From positions 1 through 60,689 of the forward strand of contig BQJD01000022.1 of the NCBI GenBank assembly GCA_021604525.1: a DNA stretch of 60,689 nucleotides, read 5' to 3'. Positions 28,645 through 39,269 of the stretch are shown one piece after another (positions within the stretch are counted from its first letter, which is position 1; each line of letters begins with the position of its first letter). The stretch comes from a marine bacterium B5-7 (GTDB taxonomy: Bacteria > Pseudomonadota > Gammaproteobacteria > Arenicellales > CAJQKF01). The notes below the pieces were generated by a model. The model was not told where the DNA came from. It searched no databases and saw nothing but the letters and a program-made list of their open reading frames with translations. The translations under genes and the position numbers were made by a program.

Positions 28645-29193
28645 TTAACGCGCCCGTTTGCTTTCCTCGCGGATGCCCCAGTACCAGACATAGTGGGCGC
28701 CGCTCAGAAGCGTAGTGACAGTGACGCAACCGATCAACAGGGGCAGGAATACGCCGACTGACACCCAACCGGTTTTATCGAGCAGAACCGCGATGACAAG
28801 TGTAATCTGTAAAAACGTGTTGATCTTGCTGACGACGCTGGGCTGCATTTGTACATCGCCCTCCAGCGTCTCAAGGATCAAGTAACCACCGACAATCATC
28901 AGGTCACGAAACCCCACCAACAAGAATAGCCAGAATGGAATATCGCCCAAAACTGCCAGCATCACGTATGCACTGACAATCAGCATCTTGTCGGCGATTG
29001 GATCAAGGATCGCGCCAAGCCTGGAAATAAAATTAAATCGTTTGGCAATATAACCGTCGAGACCATCCGTTACGCCGGCAATGATAAACAGCAATAGCGC
29101 ACTCTCGTAGGCACGATCACGCAAAAGCAGGACCATCACCGGGGTAGCGGCGATTCGGGCAAACGTCAAAAAGTTGGGAATTTGCGAAATCAA
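28645..29193 (-). CDS. CDP-alcohol phosphatidyltransferase (PgsA-like)
   Basis: 182-residue integral membrane enzyme. The CDP-OH-P motif is complete: Asp43, Asp46, Gly47, Ala50, Lys51 (Arg in most), Gly60, Asp64, Asp68. It probably makes phosphatidylglycerophosphate from CDP-diacylglycerol and glycerol 3-phosphate, but related enzymes of this neighbourhood (between hda and purM) are not all tested. The start is TTG at 29193. Confidence 0.85.
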   Translation of the reverse strand: MISQIPNFLTFARIAATPVMVLLLRDRAYESALLLFIIAGVTDGLDGYIAKRFNFISRLGAILDPIADKMLIVSAYVMLAVLGDIPFWLFLLVGFRDLMIVGGYLILETLEGDVQMQPSVVSKINTFLQITLVIAVLLDKTGWVSVGVFLPLLIGCVTVTTLLSGAHYVWYWGIREESKRAR

Positions 29194-29333
29194 TGGAGGA
29201 TGAGAAGTCTTAATGTTACGGTTTGCTCAATGCCGAAGTCACGATGCCGGCGCTTGGACTATAATCGCCGATCATGCGCCCAGCGCGGTCGCGATTAGAT
29301 CATATTTTATACTCAGGATCATCCGCTGATCAG

Positions 29334-30371
29334 ATGACTTCAGATTTACCTTCATCCTTGTCCTACAAACAGGCCGGCGTTGATATTGATGCCGGAGATG
29401 CTTTAGTCGAACGCATCAAGCCACTTGCCCAAAGTACATCACGAGTGGAGTGTATCGGCGGCCTTGGCGGCTTCGGTGGATTATTTGAGCTCGCCGCCAA
29501 TAAATATCGCAATCCTGTACTTGTTTCCGGCACGGACGGTGTCGGCACCAAACTCAGGCTTGCCATCGAAACCAACCGTCACAATACGGTGGGAATCGAC
29601 CTTGTTGCCATGTGTGTCAATGATATCGTCGTCTGCGGTGCAGAACCCCTGTTTTTTCTCGATTATTTTGCTACCGGCAAACTTGATCCAATACAGGGTG
29701 AATCGGTCATTGCCGGTATTGCAGAGGGGTGCCGACAGGCAGGCACGGCACTGCTTGGTGGCGAAACCGCGGAAATGCCAGGCATGTACCACGGCTCAGA
29801 TTATGATCTTGCCGGCTTTGCCGTTGGCGTGGTCGAAAAAGAGCAGATTATCGATGGACAACAAATCGAATATGGCGATGTGTTGATCGGTATCGCCTCA
29901 AGCGGTGCCCACTCCAATGGCTTTTCACTGATTCGCCAAGTCATAGACAAGAGCGGCCTGCCGCTGGACACTCCGTTTGGCAAATCCACGCTCATCGACA
30001 CGCTACTCGAGCCGACACGTATTTACGTGGCTGCGCTGCGCAGTCTCATCGAAAAAACGACAGTCCACGGGATCGCTCATATCACAGGCGGTGGTCTACC
30101 CGGAAATGTCTCGCGAATTCTAGGTGACCGACACCACGCCATAATTGATGGCAGCGCGTGGCCTGAAACAGAGTTATTCACCTGGTTGAAAAAGACAGGT
30201 GGTATCGAAGAGTCGGAAATGCTGCGCACCTTCAACTGTGGAATCGGCATGGTGCTTGTAGTGCCACCTTCGTCTGCCGATATGGCATTGGTCAGCCTCG
30301 CATCAAGTGGTGAGACAGCTTTCATCATTGGTCATATTGAAGACGGCGAACAAGGCGTTGAAGTCCGCTAG
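29334..30371 (+). CDS. purM: Phosphoribosylformylglycinamidine cyclo-ligase (AIR synthetase)
   Basis: 345 residues from the ATG at 29334, which gives the standard N-terminus [14 protein letters not shown]; the frame is open 60 bases further. Motifs include [31 protein letters not shown] and [10 protein letters not shown]. Fifth step of purine synthesis. It is followed by purN, about 100 bases on, the standard gammaproteobacterial order. Confidence 0.97.
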   Translation: MTSDLPSSLSYKQAGVDIDAGDALVERIKPLAQSTSRVECIGGLGGFGGLFELAANKYRNPVLVSGTDGVGTKLRLAIETNRHNTVGIDLVAMCVNDIVVCGAEPLFFLDYFATGKLDPIQGESVIAGIAEGCRQAGTALLGGETAEMPGMYHGSDYDLAGFAVGVVEKEQIIDGQQIEYGDVLIGIASSGAHSNGFSLIRQVIDKSGLPLDTPFGKSTLIDTLLEPTRIYVAALRSLIEKTTVHGIAHITGGGLPGNVSRILGDRHHAIIDGSAWPETELFTWLKKTGGIEESEMLRTFNCGIGMVLVVPPSSADMALVSLASSGETAFIIGHIEDGEQGVEVR

Positions 30372-30473
30372 CGCCATTCGGTTACCTGCCGGTGCGGCCA
30401 ATATTAATAAAGCATAACGGCCGATACGGATTCCCTTACTAAACATAGTTGACGCAAACCCCGGAACACGGAT

Positions 30474-31133
30474 TTGAACGATCGGCTCAAGGCAGCGGTA
30501 TTAATATCAGGCAACGGTACCAATCTCGATGCCATCATCAATCACCTCTCCACTCACGATGTACCATGCAATATTCAGGTTGTAGTCAGCAATAATCCAT
30601 CAGCATATGGACTATTACGTGCTACTCGTGCGGGAATTCCAACAGCAGTGGTGAATCATCGTGACTATCCCGATCGATACACTTTCGACCAACAGCTTCT
30701 GAAAACCCTTAACAAGCACCAAACGCACACTGTCATCCTGGCGGGTTTCATGCGCATACTGACTACAGATTTTGTTGAACATTTTAAGGGGCGAATGTTA
30801 AATATCCACCCTTCCCTGTTACCAAAGTTGAAGGGCCTCGACACCCACAAACGGGCAATCGAAGAAGGCCATGAATTTCATGGTGCCAGCGTTCACTTCG
30901 TCACGCCGGAACTGGACTCAGGCGCGGTCATCATACGCGGGCGTTTACGTGTAAATGCACAAGACACCGCTGAATCACTTGCACAACGTGTCCATCAACT
31001 TGAATACAGAATATACCCCCAGGCGGTTGAATGGCTTGCCAAGGGCCGCCTCCGCCTCGATAACAACAATGTCTATCTCGACGACGAGGTACTACCACCC
31101 GAAGGCGTGGAGGTTATTGATGAAAACCCATAA
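30474..31133 (+). CDS. purN: Phosphoribosylglycinamide formyltransferase
   Basis: 219 residues. VLISGNGTNLDAII near the start binds the phosphoribosyl substrate; GFMRILTTDFV and NIHPSLLPKLKGLDTH, which holds the catalytic Asn-His pair, and Asp144 in PELDSG follow. It formylates GAR with 10-formyl-THF. The start is TTG at 30474, in a frame with no better start. Its 3' end overlaps the next gene by 14 bases. Confidence 0.95.
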   Translation: MNDRLKAAVLISGNGTNLDAIINHLSTHDVPCNIQVVVSNNPSAYGLLRATRAGIPTAVVNHRDYPDRYTFDQQLLKTLNKHQTHTVILAGFMRILTTDFVEHFKGRMLNIHPSLLPKLKGLDTHKRAIEEGHEFHGASVHFVTPELDSGAVIIRGRLRVNAQDTAESLAQRVHQLEYRIYPQAVEWLAKGRLRLDNNNVYLDDEVLPPEGVEVIDENP

Positions 31134-31860
31134 TTACCAATCAAACCATGGTTCAAAATTCATCGGATCACTTGTCGGAGCTTTGGTCGCTGTTGTATTC
31201 ACCCTGGCGTCAATTTCGAGCCCTGCAACGGCAGCGCAAACAGACATGCCATTAAACCTGACGTATCGGGTCCAATTGGGAGTCAAATCACTCGGAACGA
31301 TCGAAGTACAACTGAAACGGAATGAAGAACTGCACACCATTCGGTCAGTGACCCGACCTGAAGGGATCGTGCGTCTGTTTGGTGGCGACGTAGTTGAGAG
31401 TTTTGATTACACACCCACTGGAAAAAGCTGGTTAGCGAACTCTTACGAAGAACAGTCAGAGCGCAAAGACAAAGACTTTACGGTGCAATTCGAAAACGGC
31501 GCCCAGCTCACTGCAAAACTGAATGAAACCATGGAAAAGTTTCCCGCTAACAGCATCGTCGAGCCGCAGGCGTTTCCATTGGCAGCCTATTATTTTACTG
31601 ATGAAATTCTCGATAAGCAGAAAGTACTGATCCCCAGTCGACATGGTATTCGTACTTACCAATATGACTTGGTCGGTGAAGAAACACTGACTATAGACAA
31701 ACAATCGTACAACGCAACGAAGTGGACGCGGCGACGGATAGATAAAGACGACAGGTGGGTGGAAATCTGGATCGACACGAAATCAAGAATTCCGCTTCGT
31801 ATCGACACAGTAAGAGGCGATCGTACTGTCACTGCAGAACTAATCGAAAACGGGTCTTAA
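31120..31860 (+). CDS. DUF3108-family periplasmic protein
   Basis: 246 residues from the ATG at 31120 inside the end of purN. A signal peptide (about 10-36, ending ATAAQ) leads into a beta-rich domain of the DUF3108 type: LTYRVQLGVKSLGTIEVQLK, PLAAYYFTDEI, YNATKWTRRR and a final SRIPLRID. Function unknown; envelope location. It commonly follows purN in Gammaproteobacteria. Confidence 0.85.
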   Translation: MKTHNYQSNHGSKFIGSLVGALVAVVFTLASISSPATAAQTDMPLNLTYRVQLGVKSLGTIEVQLKRNEELHTIRSVTRPEGIVRLFGGDVVESFDYTPTGKSWLANSYEEQSERKDKDFTVQFENGAQLTAKLNETMEKFPANSIVEPQAFPLAAYYFTDEILDKQKVLIPSRHGIRTYQYDLVGEETLTIDKQSYNATKWTRRRIDKDDRWVEIWIDTKSRIPLRIDTVRGDRTVTAELIENGS

Positions 31861-31950
31861 AATTACAGATCTCGTTCAGTCACAACAAGCCGATTTTCAG
31901 CACATCAATATTCAGCATAACAACGGACATATTGGTCTACGTTCCCGATT

Positions 31951-34212
31951 TTATTTCCCTTCTGGCGGGGAAATGTCGAAATCAAGCTTATCGTCATTAA
32001 CGCTGACTTTTACCAACCCGCCCTTTTCAAGACGCCCGAACAGTAGTTCATCAGCCAGTTCACGTTTGATTTTGTCCTTGATTAGTCGCGCCATCGGACG
32101 CGCACCCATTGCAGGATCGAAACCGTGCTTTGCCAACCACTTGCGGGCGTTTGAATCAACTTCGATCTGTACATTTTTCTCCAGCAATTGCTGCTCCAGC
32201 TCAAGGATAAACTTGTCAACCACATGAGCGATGGTGTCCTCGTTGAGGGCAGCAAAGTGAATAATCGAGTCAATTCGATTTCTAAACTCCGGAGTAAACG
32301 TTTTTTCAACCGCAATTTGTGATTCGCCACTGTGATCCTGGGTTACAAACCCCATGGAACTACGCGACATCTGAGTCGCTCCGGCATTGGTTGTCATGAC
32401 GATAATGACATTCCTGAAGTCAGTCTTGCGACCATTGTTATCGGTCAATGTTCCGTAGTCCATAACCTGCAGCAAGATATTAAAGACCTCGGGATGGGCT
32501 TTTTCTATCTCATCAAGTAATAACACGGCATGAGGGTTACGTGTGATCGCCTCCGTTAGCAGTCCACCCTGATCGAACCCTACATACCCCGGAGGCGCAC
32601 CGATCAATCTGGAAACTGTATGTCGTTCCATGTATTCAGACATATCGAAGCGAACCAGTTCGATACCGAGGGTCATGGCCAACTGCCTGGTTACCTCGGT
32701 TTTACCGACACCGGTCGGCCCTGAGAACAGAAATGAGGATATCGGCCGATCATCATTCCCAAGACCCGCCCGCGACAGCTTGATGGCGGTTACCAGAGCG
32801 TCTATGGCGTCGTCCTGACCAAACACCACCATCTTGAGATCGCGATCAAGGCTGGCAAGCACCTCACGATCCGTTACCGACACGCTTTTGGTTGGAATTC
32901 TTGCAATCTTGGAAACAACAGTTTCGATATCGCGAACCGAAATCTTGCGCTTGCGCTTCGACGGCGACGATAATCGATTAAGTGCTCCCGCCTCATCGAT
33001 TACATCGATTGCTTTATCCGGCAGGTATCGATCATTAATGTAGCGCGCCGATAACTCAGCCGCACTTCGTAGCGACGGCTGGGTAAATGTAACTTCATGA
33101 TGATCCTCAAAACGACTTTTAAGGCCTCTTAAAATTTCGACCGTTTCATCAACACTCGGTTCGGTGATATCGATTTTCTGGAAGCGACGTGACAACGCCC
33201 GATCCTTTTCAAATATCGTTCGATACTCCTGATATGTCGTCGAACCAATACATTTGATCCTGCCTGATGCCAGTAGCGGTTTAAGTAGATTGGATGCATC
33301 CATAGCACCACCAGACGCTGATCCTGCACCGATAATGGTATGTATCTCATCGATAAAAAGTATGGCGCCTTCGGTTTCGGTCAACTCCTTGAGAACTGCC
33401 TTGAGACGCTGCTCGAAGTCGCCACGATATTTTGTCCCGGCCACTAATAATCCAAGGTCGAGGGCAAAGATTGTGCTATTTTCAAGAACTTCCGGCACTT
33501 CGTCATCGACGATCTTCTTGGCGAGCCCTTCGGCTATAGCCGTTTTACCAACCCCGGCCTCACCGACCATAAGCGGATTATTCTTACGTCGACGACATAA
33601 GATTTGTATGGTCCGCTCAACTTCCGCGGCACGACCGATCAGTGGATCTATTCGTCCTGCACTCGCCTGCTCATTGAGGTTAATGGCAAACGCCTTGAGC
33701 GGGCTCTCGCCCTTGTCCGTGTCGCCGCCTTCACTGTCCTCCTCAATCGCCTTGGGCGATTCATCGCCCTCGACCGAATGCTTTGCGATTCCATGTGAAA
33801 TGTAATTCACAACATCCAGGCGGCTGATGTCCTGCTGTTGTAGAAAGTAAACGGCATGAGACTCGCGTTCGGAAAAGATCGCAACCAGTACGTTACTACC
33901 GGTCACTTCCTTTTTGCCGGAACTCTGGACATGGAGTATCGCGCGCTGAATAACACGCTGAAATCCGAGAGCCGGCTGCGGATCGACGTCGCCCTCGGAT
34001 TCGGGCTGATGGGGTACTTGTTCTTCGAGAAAGCGTTCGAGCTGTTCGCGAAGCTTATCGGTATGTGCACCACATGCCGCCATCACCTTCGAAGCCGATG
34101 GGTTATCAAGCAACGAGATTAACAAGTGCTCGACCGTTATATATTCGTGACGTGATGCTCGCGCATATTGAATGGCGAGATTCAATGAGACTTCAAGATC
34201 GCGTGCCAACAT
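31951..34212 (-). CDS. clpA: ATP-dependent Clp protease ATP-binding subunit ClpA
   Basis: 753 residues: N-domain (1-145), D1 AAA+ (Walker A GEAGVGKT near residue 216), D2 AAA+ (GPTGVGKT near 496) and C-terminal Clp_D2-small. The ClpP-docking tripeptide, usually IGL or IGF, is MGF here (SSMGFVTQD). It unfolds substrates for ClpP; the adaptor ClpS is encoded just upstream, its stop touching the clpA start. Convergent with the DUF3108 gene. Confidence 0.96.
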   Translation of the reverse strand: MLARDLEVSLNLAIQYARASRHEYITVEHLLISLLDNPSASKVMAACGAHTDKLREQLERFLEEQVPHQPESEGDVDPQPALGFQRVIQRAILHVQSSGKKEVTGSNVLVAIFSERESHAVYFLQQQDISRLDVVNYISHGIAKHSVEGDESPKAIEEDSEGGDTDKGESPLKAFAINLNEQASAGRIDPLIGRAAEVERTIQILCRRRKNNPLMVGEAGVGKTAIAEGLAKKIVDDEVPEVLENSTIFALDLGLLVAGTKYRGDFEQRLKAVLKELTETEGAILFIDEIHTIIGAGSASGGAMDASNLLKPLLASGRIKCIGSTTYQEYRTIFEKDRALSRRFQKIDITEPSVDETVEILRGLKSRFEDHHEVTFTQPSLRSAAELSARYINDRYLPDKAIDVIDEAGALNRLSSPSKRKRKISVRDIETVVSKIARIPTKSVSVTDREVLASLDRDLKMVVFGQDDAIDALVTAIKLSRAGLGNDDRPISSFLFSGPTGVGKTEVTRQLAMTLGIELVRFDMSEYMERHTVSRLIGAPPGYVGFDQGGLLTEAITRNPHAVLLLDEIEKAHPEVFNILLQVMDYGTLTDNNGRKTDFRNVIIVMTTNAGATQMSRSSMGFVTQDHSGESQIAVEKTFTPEFRNRIDSIIHFAALNEDTIAHVVDKFILELEQQLLEKNVQIEVDSNARKWLAKHGFDPAMGARPMARLIKDKIKRELADELLFGRLEKGGLVKVSVNDDKLDFDISPPEGK

Positions 34213-34532
34213 TATTCAGGCTCCATCGTGCATTGCAGTGGATGCTGGTTTTCCTGGGCGTAACCCAGCACCTGCTGAACCTTCGTCTCAGCAATTTCGA
34301 AAGGAAACACACCACAAATGCCGCTACCTTTGTGATGGATCGTTAGCATTATCTGTACGGCCTGCTCGCGGTTTTTCTGAAAGAACCTTTCCAGCACAAT
34401 AACCACGAAATCCATCGGCGTATAGTCATCATTTAGCAAAACGACCTTGTACAGTCGCGGCTTTTTGACCTTCGGTTTCGCCTCTTTAAGAGAGGTTCCT
34501 CCGGTTCGCTGAATTTCCCTGGAATCACTCAT
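34212..34532 (-). CDS. clpS: ClpAP adaptor ClpS
   Basis: 106 residues. The family core is present: [17 protein letters not shown] (binding pocket for N-degrons), [20 protein letters not shown] and a C-terminal Glu-rich end. It delivers N-end-rule substrates to ClpAP. It is the first gene of the clpS-clpA pair, 1 base from clpA. No cspD gene lies upstream, unlike in E. coli. Confidence 0.96.
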   Translation of the reverse strand: MSDSREIQRTGGTSLKEAKPKVKKPRLYKVVLLNDDYTPMDFVVIVLERFFQKNREQAVQIMLTIHHKGSGICGVFPFEIAETKVQQVLGYAQENQHPLQCTMEPE

Positions 34533-34713
34533 CTGGACCGTACAAGTTTAACCCTGTGAATCATACAACCGGATATGTCGGGTGATGACATCAATCGACG
34601 CGCATTCATCGCTTCATGAAAATAAATCCATTCGAGACATTTCTCAAGACCTGAGGCTAACTATTCATCAACAATATAACGATTCCTGACCGTGGATACC
34701 TTAACTTTTACGC

Positions 34714-34745
34714 AAAAAAGCCGCCCTGGTATGGGCGGCTTTTCA
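34714..34745 (-). terminator. Bidirectional rho-independent terminator after aceA
   Basis: Stem AGCCGCCC (34719-34726) / GGGCGGCT (34733-34740), loop TGGTAT, with A-run and T-run on both sides. On the minus strand, six T residues follow, 24 bases past the aceA stop codon. Confidence 0.9.
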
Positions 34746-34768
34746 GCTAGTGCACTATCTCTGAAATA

Positions 34769-36058
34769 TTAACCATCCGTGCCAAACTGGGCCTCCTCTG
34801 TGGAGCCGGTCATCGCTGTAACCGATGATCGACCGGCCTGAATAACGTTAGTGACGCTATCAAAATACCCGGCGCCTACTTCAGCCTGATGGCTCGCAAA
34901 CGTATAGCCTCTGGATTTGGCTGCGAATTCGCGCTCCTGAACCATTTCGACGTATGCGGTCATCCCGTCCTTGACGTAATTTTGTGCCAGATCGAACATG
35001 TTGTACCACATACTGTGAATGCCTGCGAGGGTGATGAACTGATACTTGTAGCCCATGGCGCCAAGCTCGCGCTGGAACCGTGCAATCGTTGCATCGTCAA
35101 GATTTCGCTTCCAGTTAAATGACGGCGAGCAGTTGTAGGCGAGTAGCTGATTCGGAAATTCCTTGTGAATAGCCTCAGCGAAGGTTTTTGCCTGCTCCAG
35201 ATCAGGAACAGCCGTCTCGCACCAGATGAGGTCGGCATATGGCGCATAAGCCAATCCACGTGATATGGACTGATCGATCCCCGGCCGGGTCACCCAGAAT
35301 CCTTCCGGAGTGCGATCGCCAGTTACAAACGGTTTATCTCGTTCGTCTATATCGGACGTCAGCAGGGCCGCTGCATCGGCGTCGGTTCGTGCCAGCACGA
35401 TCGTGGGCACGCCCATGACATCAGCAGCAAGTCGAGCCGCAACCAGTTTCTGGATCGCTTCCTGGGTTGGCACCAACACTTTACCGCCCATGTGGCCACA
35501 TTTCTTGACCGAGGCGAGCTGATCTTCGAAGTGTACGCCGGCCGCACCGGCTTCGATCATGCCCTTCATGAGCTCAAATGCATTCAATACTCCGCCGAAA
35601 CCGGCTTCGGCATCAGCAACAATCGGCACAAAGTAATCGACGTCGCTCTTACCCGCCGCACACTGGATCTCATCAGCACGCTTGAACGCATTGTTGATCC
35701 GTTTTACCACCGTTGGCACCGAATCGACCGCGTACAAGGATTGATCAGGGTACATGGTCTCACTGGTATTGGCATCGGCTGCAACCTGCCACCCGGACAA
35801 ATAGATGGCTTTAATACCCGCTTTGACCTGTTGCAAGGCCTGGCCACCGGTAAGTGCACCTAGGCAATTTACATAATCTTCGGTATTAATCCGGCGCCAC
35901 AGTTTTTCGGCTCCCATTCGCGCCAGGGTATGCTCAATGTGCACCGAACCGCGAAGCCTGACGACATCGGCCGATGTGTAATCACGGGTCACATCTTTCC
36001 AGCGGGGATTTTCTGCCCATTCTTGCTCCAGCAGCTTGGCGGATTCGGTTAAATTCAT
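34769..36058 (-). CDS. aceA: Isocitrate lyase
   Basis: 429 residues. The catalytic signature KKCGHMGGK is at 185-193 (Cys187 is the base), and NYVK-like active-site loops follow. It splits isocitrate into succinate and glyoxylate in the glyoxylate shunt. The aceB/glcB malate synthase gene is not nearby. The gene is divergent from a LysR regulator and ends at a terminator, so it is a single-gene unit. Its product, glyoxylate, is also what the GlcDEF enzyme makes from glycolate elsewhere in the window. Confidence 0.95.
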   Translation of the reverse strand: MNLTESAKLLEQEWAENPRWKDVTRDYTSADVVRLRGSVHIEHTLARMGAEKLWRRINTEDYVNCLGALTGGQALQQVKAGIKAIYLSGWQVAADANTSETMYPDQSLYAVDSVPTVVKRINNAFKRADEIQCAAGKSDVDYFVPIVADAEAGFGGVLNAFELMKGMIEAGAAGVHFEDQLASVKKCGHMGGKVLVPTQEAIQKLVAARLAADVMGVPTIVLARTDADAAALLTSDIDERDKPFVTGDRTPEGFWVTRPGIDQSISRGLAYAPYADLIWCETAVPDLEQAKTFAEAIHKEFPNQLLAYNCSPSFNWKRNLDDATIARFQRELGAMGYKYQFITLAGIHSMWYNMFDLAQNYVKDGMTAYVEMVQEREFAAKSRGYTFASHQAEVGAGYFDSVTNVIQAGRSSVTAMTGSTEEAQFGTDG

Positions 36059-36178
36059 GGTTTGGCCTCAAAGGTTAGGATATCGAATTCGGGAGTTCCA
36101 GCACTCGGCGCCAACGCGATTTGCGTATCGGCTGTACCCGAAATAAGTGGTAAAAATTACAAGAGGATGCTTCAAACA

Positions 36179-36192
36179 TTACATACCTGTAA
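36179..36192. promoter_or_regulatory. Inverted repeat between aceA and the LysR gene
   Basis: TTACA-TACC-TGTAA, a perfect 5-bp inverted repeat with a 4-base centre, has the T-N11-A-like form of a LysR binding site and lies in the 158-bp divergent region. Promoter-like TTGACA (36217-36222) and TTTACT (36240-36245), 17 bases apart, follow in the direction of the regulator gene. Confidence 0.4.
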
Positions 36193-36216
36193 GCGATTCT
36201 ATTAAGTCACCATTAT

Positions 36217-37224
36217 TTGACAATCCAATTATTTCAATGTTTACTATTGGGCTGTTCAATTCTTGATGCTGTCTCCTTGTCCGGAAACTCTGCCCCCTAC
36301 TACAAGCAAAACAGACTTAAGCAGTTACGCGCGTTTTGTACCACTGCCAGATGCGGTAGTATTTCCAAGGCAGCGGAAAAACTGTTCTTAAGTCAACCGT
36401 CCGTATCCCTGCAAATACAAGCACTTGAGCGTGAACTCGATACGACACTTTTCGAAAGGCGCGGTCCAAGTATCCGTCTGACACCGGAAGGAAAGACGCT
36501 CCTTGAGATATCCCTGCCCCTGGTTCAAGGAATCGATTCGCTGACTGACACATTCACGGAACGCAGCGGAAATCTTGAACAAGGCGAGCTGAATATTGCC
36601 GCCGGCGAATCCACGATCCTCTATATCCTGCCTGATGTCATCAAGAACTTCTCGGTGGAATTTCCGGGAATACGAATCAAACTCCACAATGTCACCGGGC
36701 GTGACGGCATGGAGATGCTGCGCTTGGACCTGGCCGATTTCGCAATTGGATCAATGCTCGAGATACCGGATGACATTAATTATCATCCGATTTTTCAGTT
36801 CAATCCAAAACTGATCACACCGCTCGACCATCCGTTGTCAAAATCCTCTGACATCAGGCTCGAGGAGATAGGTCCGCACGGATTGATATTGCCACCACGG
36901 CATTTGAGTACCTGGCGAATGGTGGATGTGGTATTTCACCAGCACAATATCCCCTACACCGTAACTCTTGAGGCAGGCGGCTGGGAAGTCATTAAAAAAT
37001 ACGTCGAAATCGGGCTAGGTATATCCATCGTCACCGATATCTGCCTGACGGGTGAAGAACGCCTGGTATCGATCTCGCTGGATCGCTACTTCCCGACGCG
37101 GAGTTATGGAGCCGTCATTCGTCGCGGGAAGTATCTCAGTATCGCCGCGCGTACTTTTCTCACCATGATGGATCCTAATTTCAATGAAATCCCAAATCCC
37201 AAGCGTAGAACCCGGGCAAGTTGA
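36217..37224 (+). CDS. LysR-family transcriptional regulator (CysB-like), divergent from aceA
   Basis: Up to 335 residues. The N-terminal helix-turn-helix reads LKQLRAFCTTARCGSISKAAEKLFLSQPSVSLQIQALE, and the substrate domain follows (about 125-330). The start is unclear: the first TTG (36217) lies in a probable -35 box, and other TTG codons at 36247 or 36277 are in frame; no ATG exists. The 5' boundary may therefore be later. By position it may control the isocitrate lyase gene. Confidence 0.85.
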   Translation: MTIQLFQCLLLGCSILDAVSLSGNSAPYYKQNRLKQLRAFCTTARCGSISKAAEKLFLSQPSVSLQIQALERELDTTLFERRGPSIRLTPEGKTLLEISLPLVQGIDSLTDTFTERSGNLEQGELNIAAGESTILYILPDVIKNFSVEFPGIRIKLHNVTGRDGMEMLRLDLADFAIGSMLEIPDDINYHPIFQFNPKLITPLDHPLSKSSDIRLEEIGPHGLILPPRHLSTWRMVDVVFHQHNIPYTVTLEAGGWEVIKKYVEIGLGISIVTDICLTGEERLVSISLDRYFPTRSYGAVIRRGKYLSIAARTFLTMMDPNFNEIPNPKRRTRAS

Positions 37225-37285
37225 CTCAATCGGTATCCAGATGCGCTAAAATTGGAGCCATCTTCCATATTATCGGAATATATTT

Positions 37286-37966
37286 GTGATTCGATTTCTC
37301 GCAACTGCAATTATTTTCTTCAGCCTGGTGGCGCCAACGCCATCTATTGCTGCAATCGGCATTGGTCCCGTGCCTGTGTGCTATGACTTCGGCTGCAAAA
37401 CAAAGGACATGGTGCAAATCACCCCCGAAGAATGGCGTGAGGTGAGCGGCTGGTTTACGCCTGTAGCGCAAACTTCAGAAGAAGAGCGACAGCAGATCAA
37501 GCAAGCCATCGGCTGGATGGAAGTGGTCGTTGGTAAACATACGCCCACTTACCGGGATACCGGCCTAGACCTTCAATATCATGGCGAATTTCCCGGGCAA
37601 CTCGATTGTATCGATGAATCGCTCAACACCACCACTTACTTGCGATTATTCGAGTCACAAGGACTTTTCAAGTATCACAAGGTGCATGACAGGGCTTATC
37701 GACGCGCCATTCTCGATCAGCACTGGGCAGGACAGATCGAGGATCTTTCCACGGGCAAACGCTATGCGGTCGATTCCTGGTTTCAGCGCAACGGTATACT
37801 GCCTTACATGCAGGAATTAACAGCTTGGGAAGATATCCCCTACTTCTTCTCATCTTACGTCGATAATTCTGACGAGTACGAAAATGATGGAGACGCGCAG
37901 GCACGTCAGTCGATGTGGCAAAGTATAAAAAAACGTTTTAAAGGGGTCAGCGGCAGTTCGAATTAG
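37286..37966 (+). CDS. Conserved periplasmic protein of unknown function
   Basis: 226 residues with a signal sequence (about 1-24) and a conserved domain: ITPEEWREV, IGWMEVVVGKHTPTYRDTG, GQLDCIDESLNTTTYLRLFE and AVDSWFQRNG. I recognise this pattern as a family of secreted proteins of unknown role in Gammaproteobacteria. The cysteines (in CYDFGC and DCID) could form disulfides. The start is GTG at 37286. Confidence 0.78.
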   Translation: MIRFLATAIIFFSLVAPTPSIAAIGIGPVPVCYDFGCKTKDMVQITPEEWREVSGWFTPVAQTSEEERQQIKQAIGWMEVVVGKHTPTYRDTGLDLQYHGEFPGQLDCIDESLNTTTYLRLFESQGLFKYHKVHDRAYRRAILDQHWAGQIEDLSTGKRYAVDSWFQRNGILPYMQELTAWEDIPYFFSSYVDNSDEYENDGDAQARQSMWQSIKKRFKGVSGSSN

Positions 37967-38101
37967 CCTTGTAGAAAACGCTTCACTATAATTATTTAAA
38001 GACGGACTCCGAGTGTGAATGCACCAGTCACCCGGGGTTCAGTTGACACCTACGCCTGAATGCTTGTCGGCGGAAATACGCCTTTTTGGAACCGGATTAA
38101 A

Positions 38102-39205
38102 ATGACAACCAGCAAGCCCAGGGTCGTGGTCGGTATATCAGGCGGGGTCGACTCATCGGTCGCCGCTCACCTCCTCAAAGAATCCGGTTACGAAGTCATC
38201 GGGCTTTTCATGAAAAACTGGGAGGAGGACGACGAACAGGAATACTGCGCAGCGGCGGAGGATATGGTGTATGCCGAAGAGGTATGCGACACACTGAAGA
38301 TTCCCCTTCGCACCATCAACTTCTCTCATGAATACTGGGAGCGAGTATTTTCCAACTTCCTCAGCGAACACCAGGCCGGACGTACACCAAACCCTGATGT
38401 CCTGTGTAACAAGGAAATAAAGTTTAAGGAATTTCTGGACTACGCAGATTCATTGGGGGCCGATTACATCGCCACGGGCCACTATGTCAGGCGTGCTGTG
38501 AGTGGCCGTAACATCCAGTTACTGAAAGGCGTGGATTCAAATAAGGATCAGTCCTATTTTCTCTATACCTTACAGCAGCGCGCTTTACGCCGCAGTCTGT
38601 TTCCTTTAGGTGAGCATAATAAGGAAGATATACGCAAAATCGCTGCCGACCTTGGTTTATCCAACCACGACCGCAAGGACAGCACCGGAATATGCTTTAT
38701 CGGGGAACGTAAATTTCGGCAGTTCCTGTCGGTGTATCTGCCACCGAAGCCAGGTGAGATTCGCACACTTGATGATGATGAGGTCATCGGCAAACACGAG
38801 GGATTGATGTACTACACCATCGGTCAACGACAGGGACTTGGCATAGGGGGCACTGGTGGATCAGGTGATGCCTGGTATGTCGCCGACAAGGATTTGAGCC
38901 GCAAGGTATTGTACGTCGTTCAGGGCCGCGAACACCCCTATTTATTACGCTCACACGTGTATGCTGGTCAGGTTTCCTGGATAACGGAGCTGCCGCCGCG
39001 GATTCCTTATCGTTGCACTGCTCGCATTCGCTACCGTCAGCAGGATCAGGCGGGCATCGTCACCCGTGTTGGCAGTAACAGTGCCAAGGTCGAATTTGAC
39101 GAACCGCAATGGGCCGTCACCCCAGGGCAATCCATTGTAATTTACGATCAGGATGTGTGTCTGGGTGGTGGGATTATCGAAAACGCCCTTGAACCGGAAG
39201 ACTAG
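38102..39205 (+). CDS. mnmA: tRNA-specific 2-thiouridylase
   Basis: 367 residues from the ATG at 38102. PP-loop SGGVDSS (13-19); the catalytic cysteines are Cys102 in [12 protein letters not shown] and Cys198 in TGICFIGER. It thiolates U34 of the tRNAs for Lys, Glu and Gln. The frame is open to 38060. A TATAAT box at 37987-37992 could serve it. Confidence 0.97.
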   Translation: MTTSKPRVVVGISGGVDSSVAAHLLKESGYEVIGLFMKNWEEDDEQEYCAAAEDMVYAEEVCDTLKIPLRTINFSHEYWERVFSNFLSEHQAGRTPNPDVLCNKEIKFKEFLDYADSLGADYIATGHYVRRAVSGRNIQLLKGVDSNKDQSYFLYTLQQRALRRSLFPLGEHNKEDIRKIAADLGLSNHDRKDSTGICFIGERKFRQFLSVYLPPKPGEIRTLDDDEVIGKHEGLMYYTIGQRQGLGIGGTGGSGDAWYVADKDLSRKVLYVVQGREHPYLLRSHVYAGQVSWITELPPRIPYRCTARIRYRQQDQAGIVTRVGSNSAKVEFDEPQWAVTPGQSIVIYDQDVCLGGGIIENALEPED

Positions 39206-39269
39206 GCAAACTATTTGTGCGCGCTAATTTTTAAGCTTACAAGATTCAAGACATGGCTCAGATAGCGAA

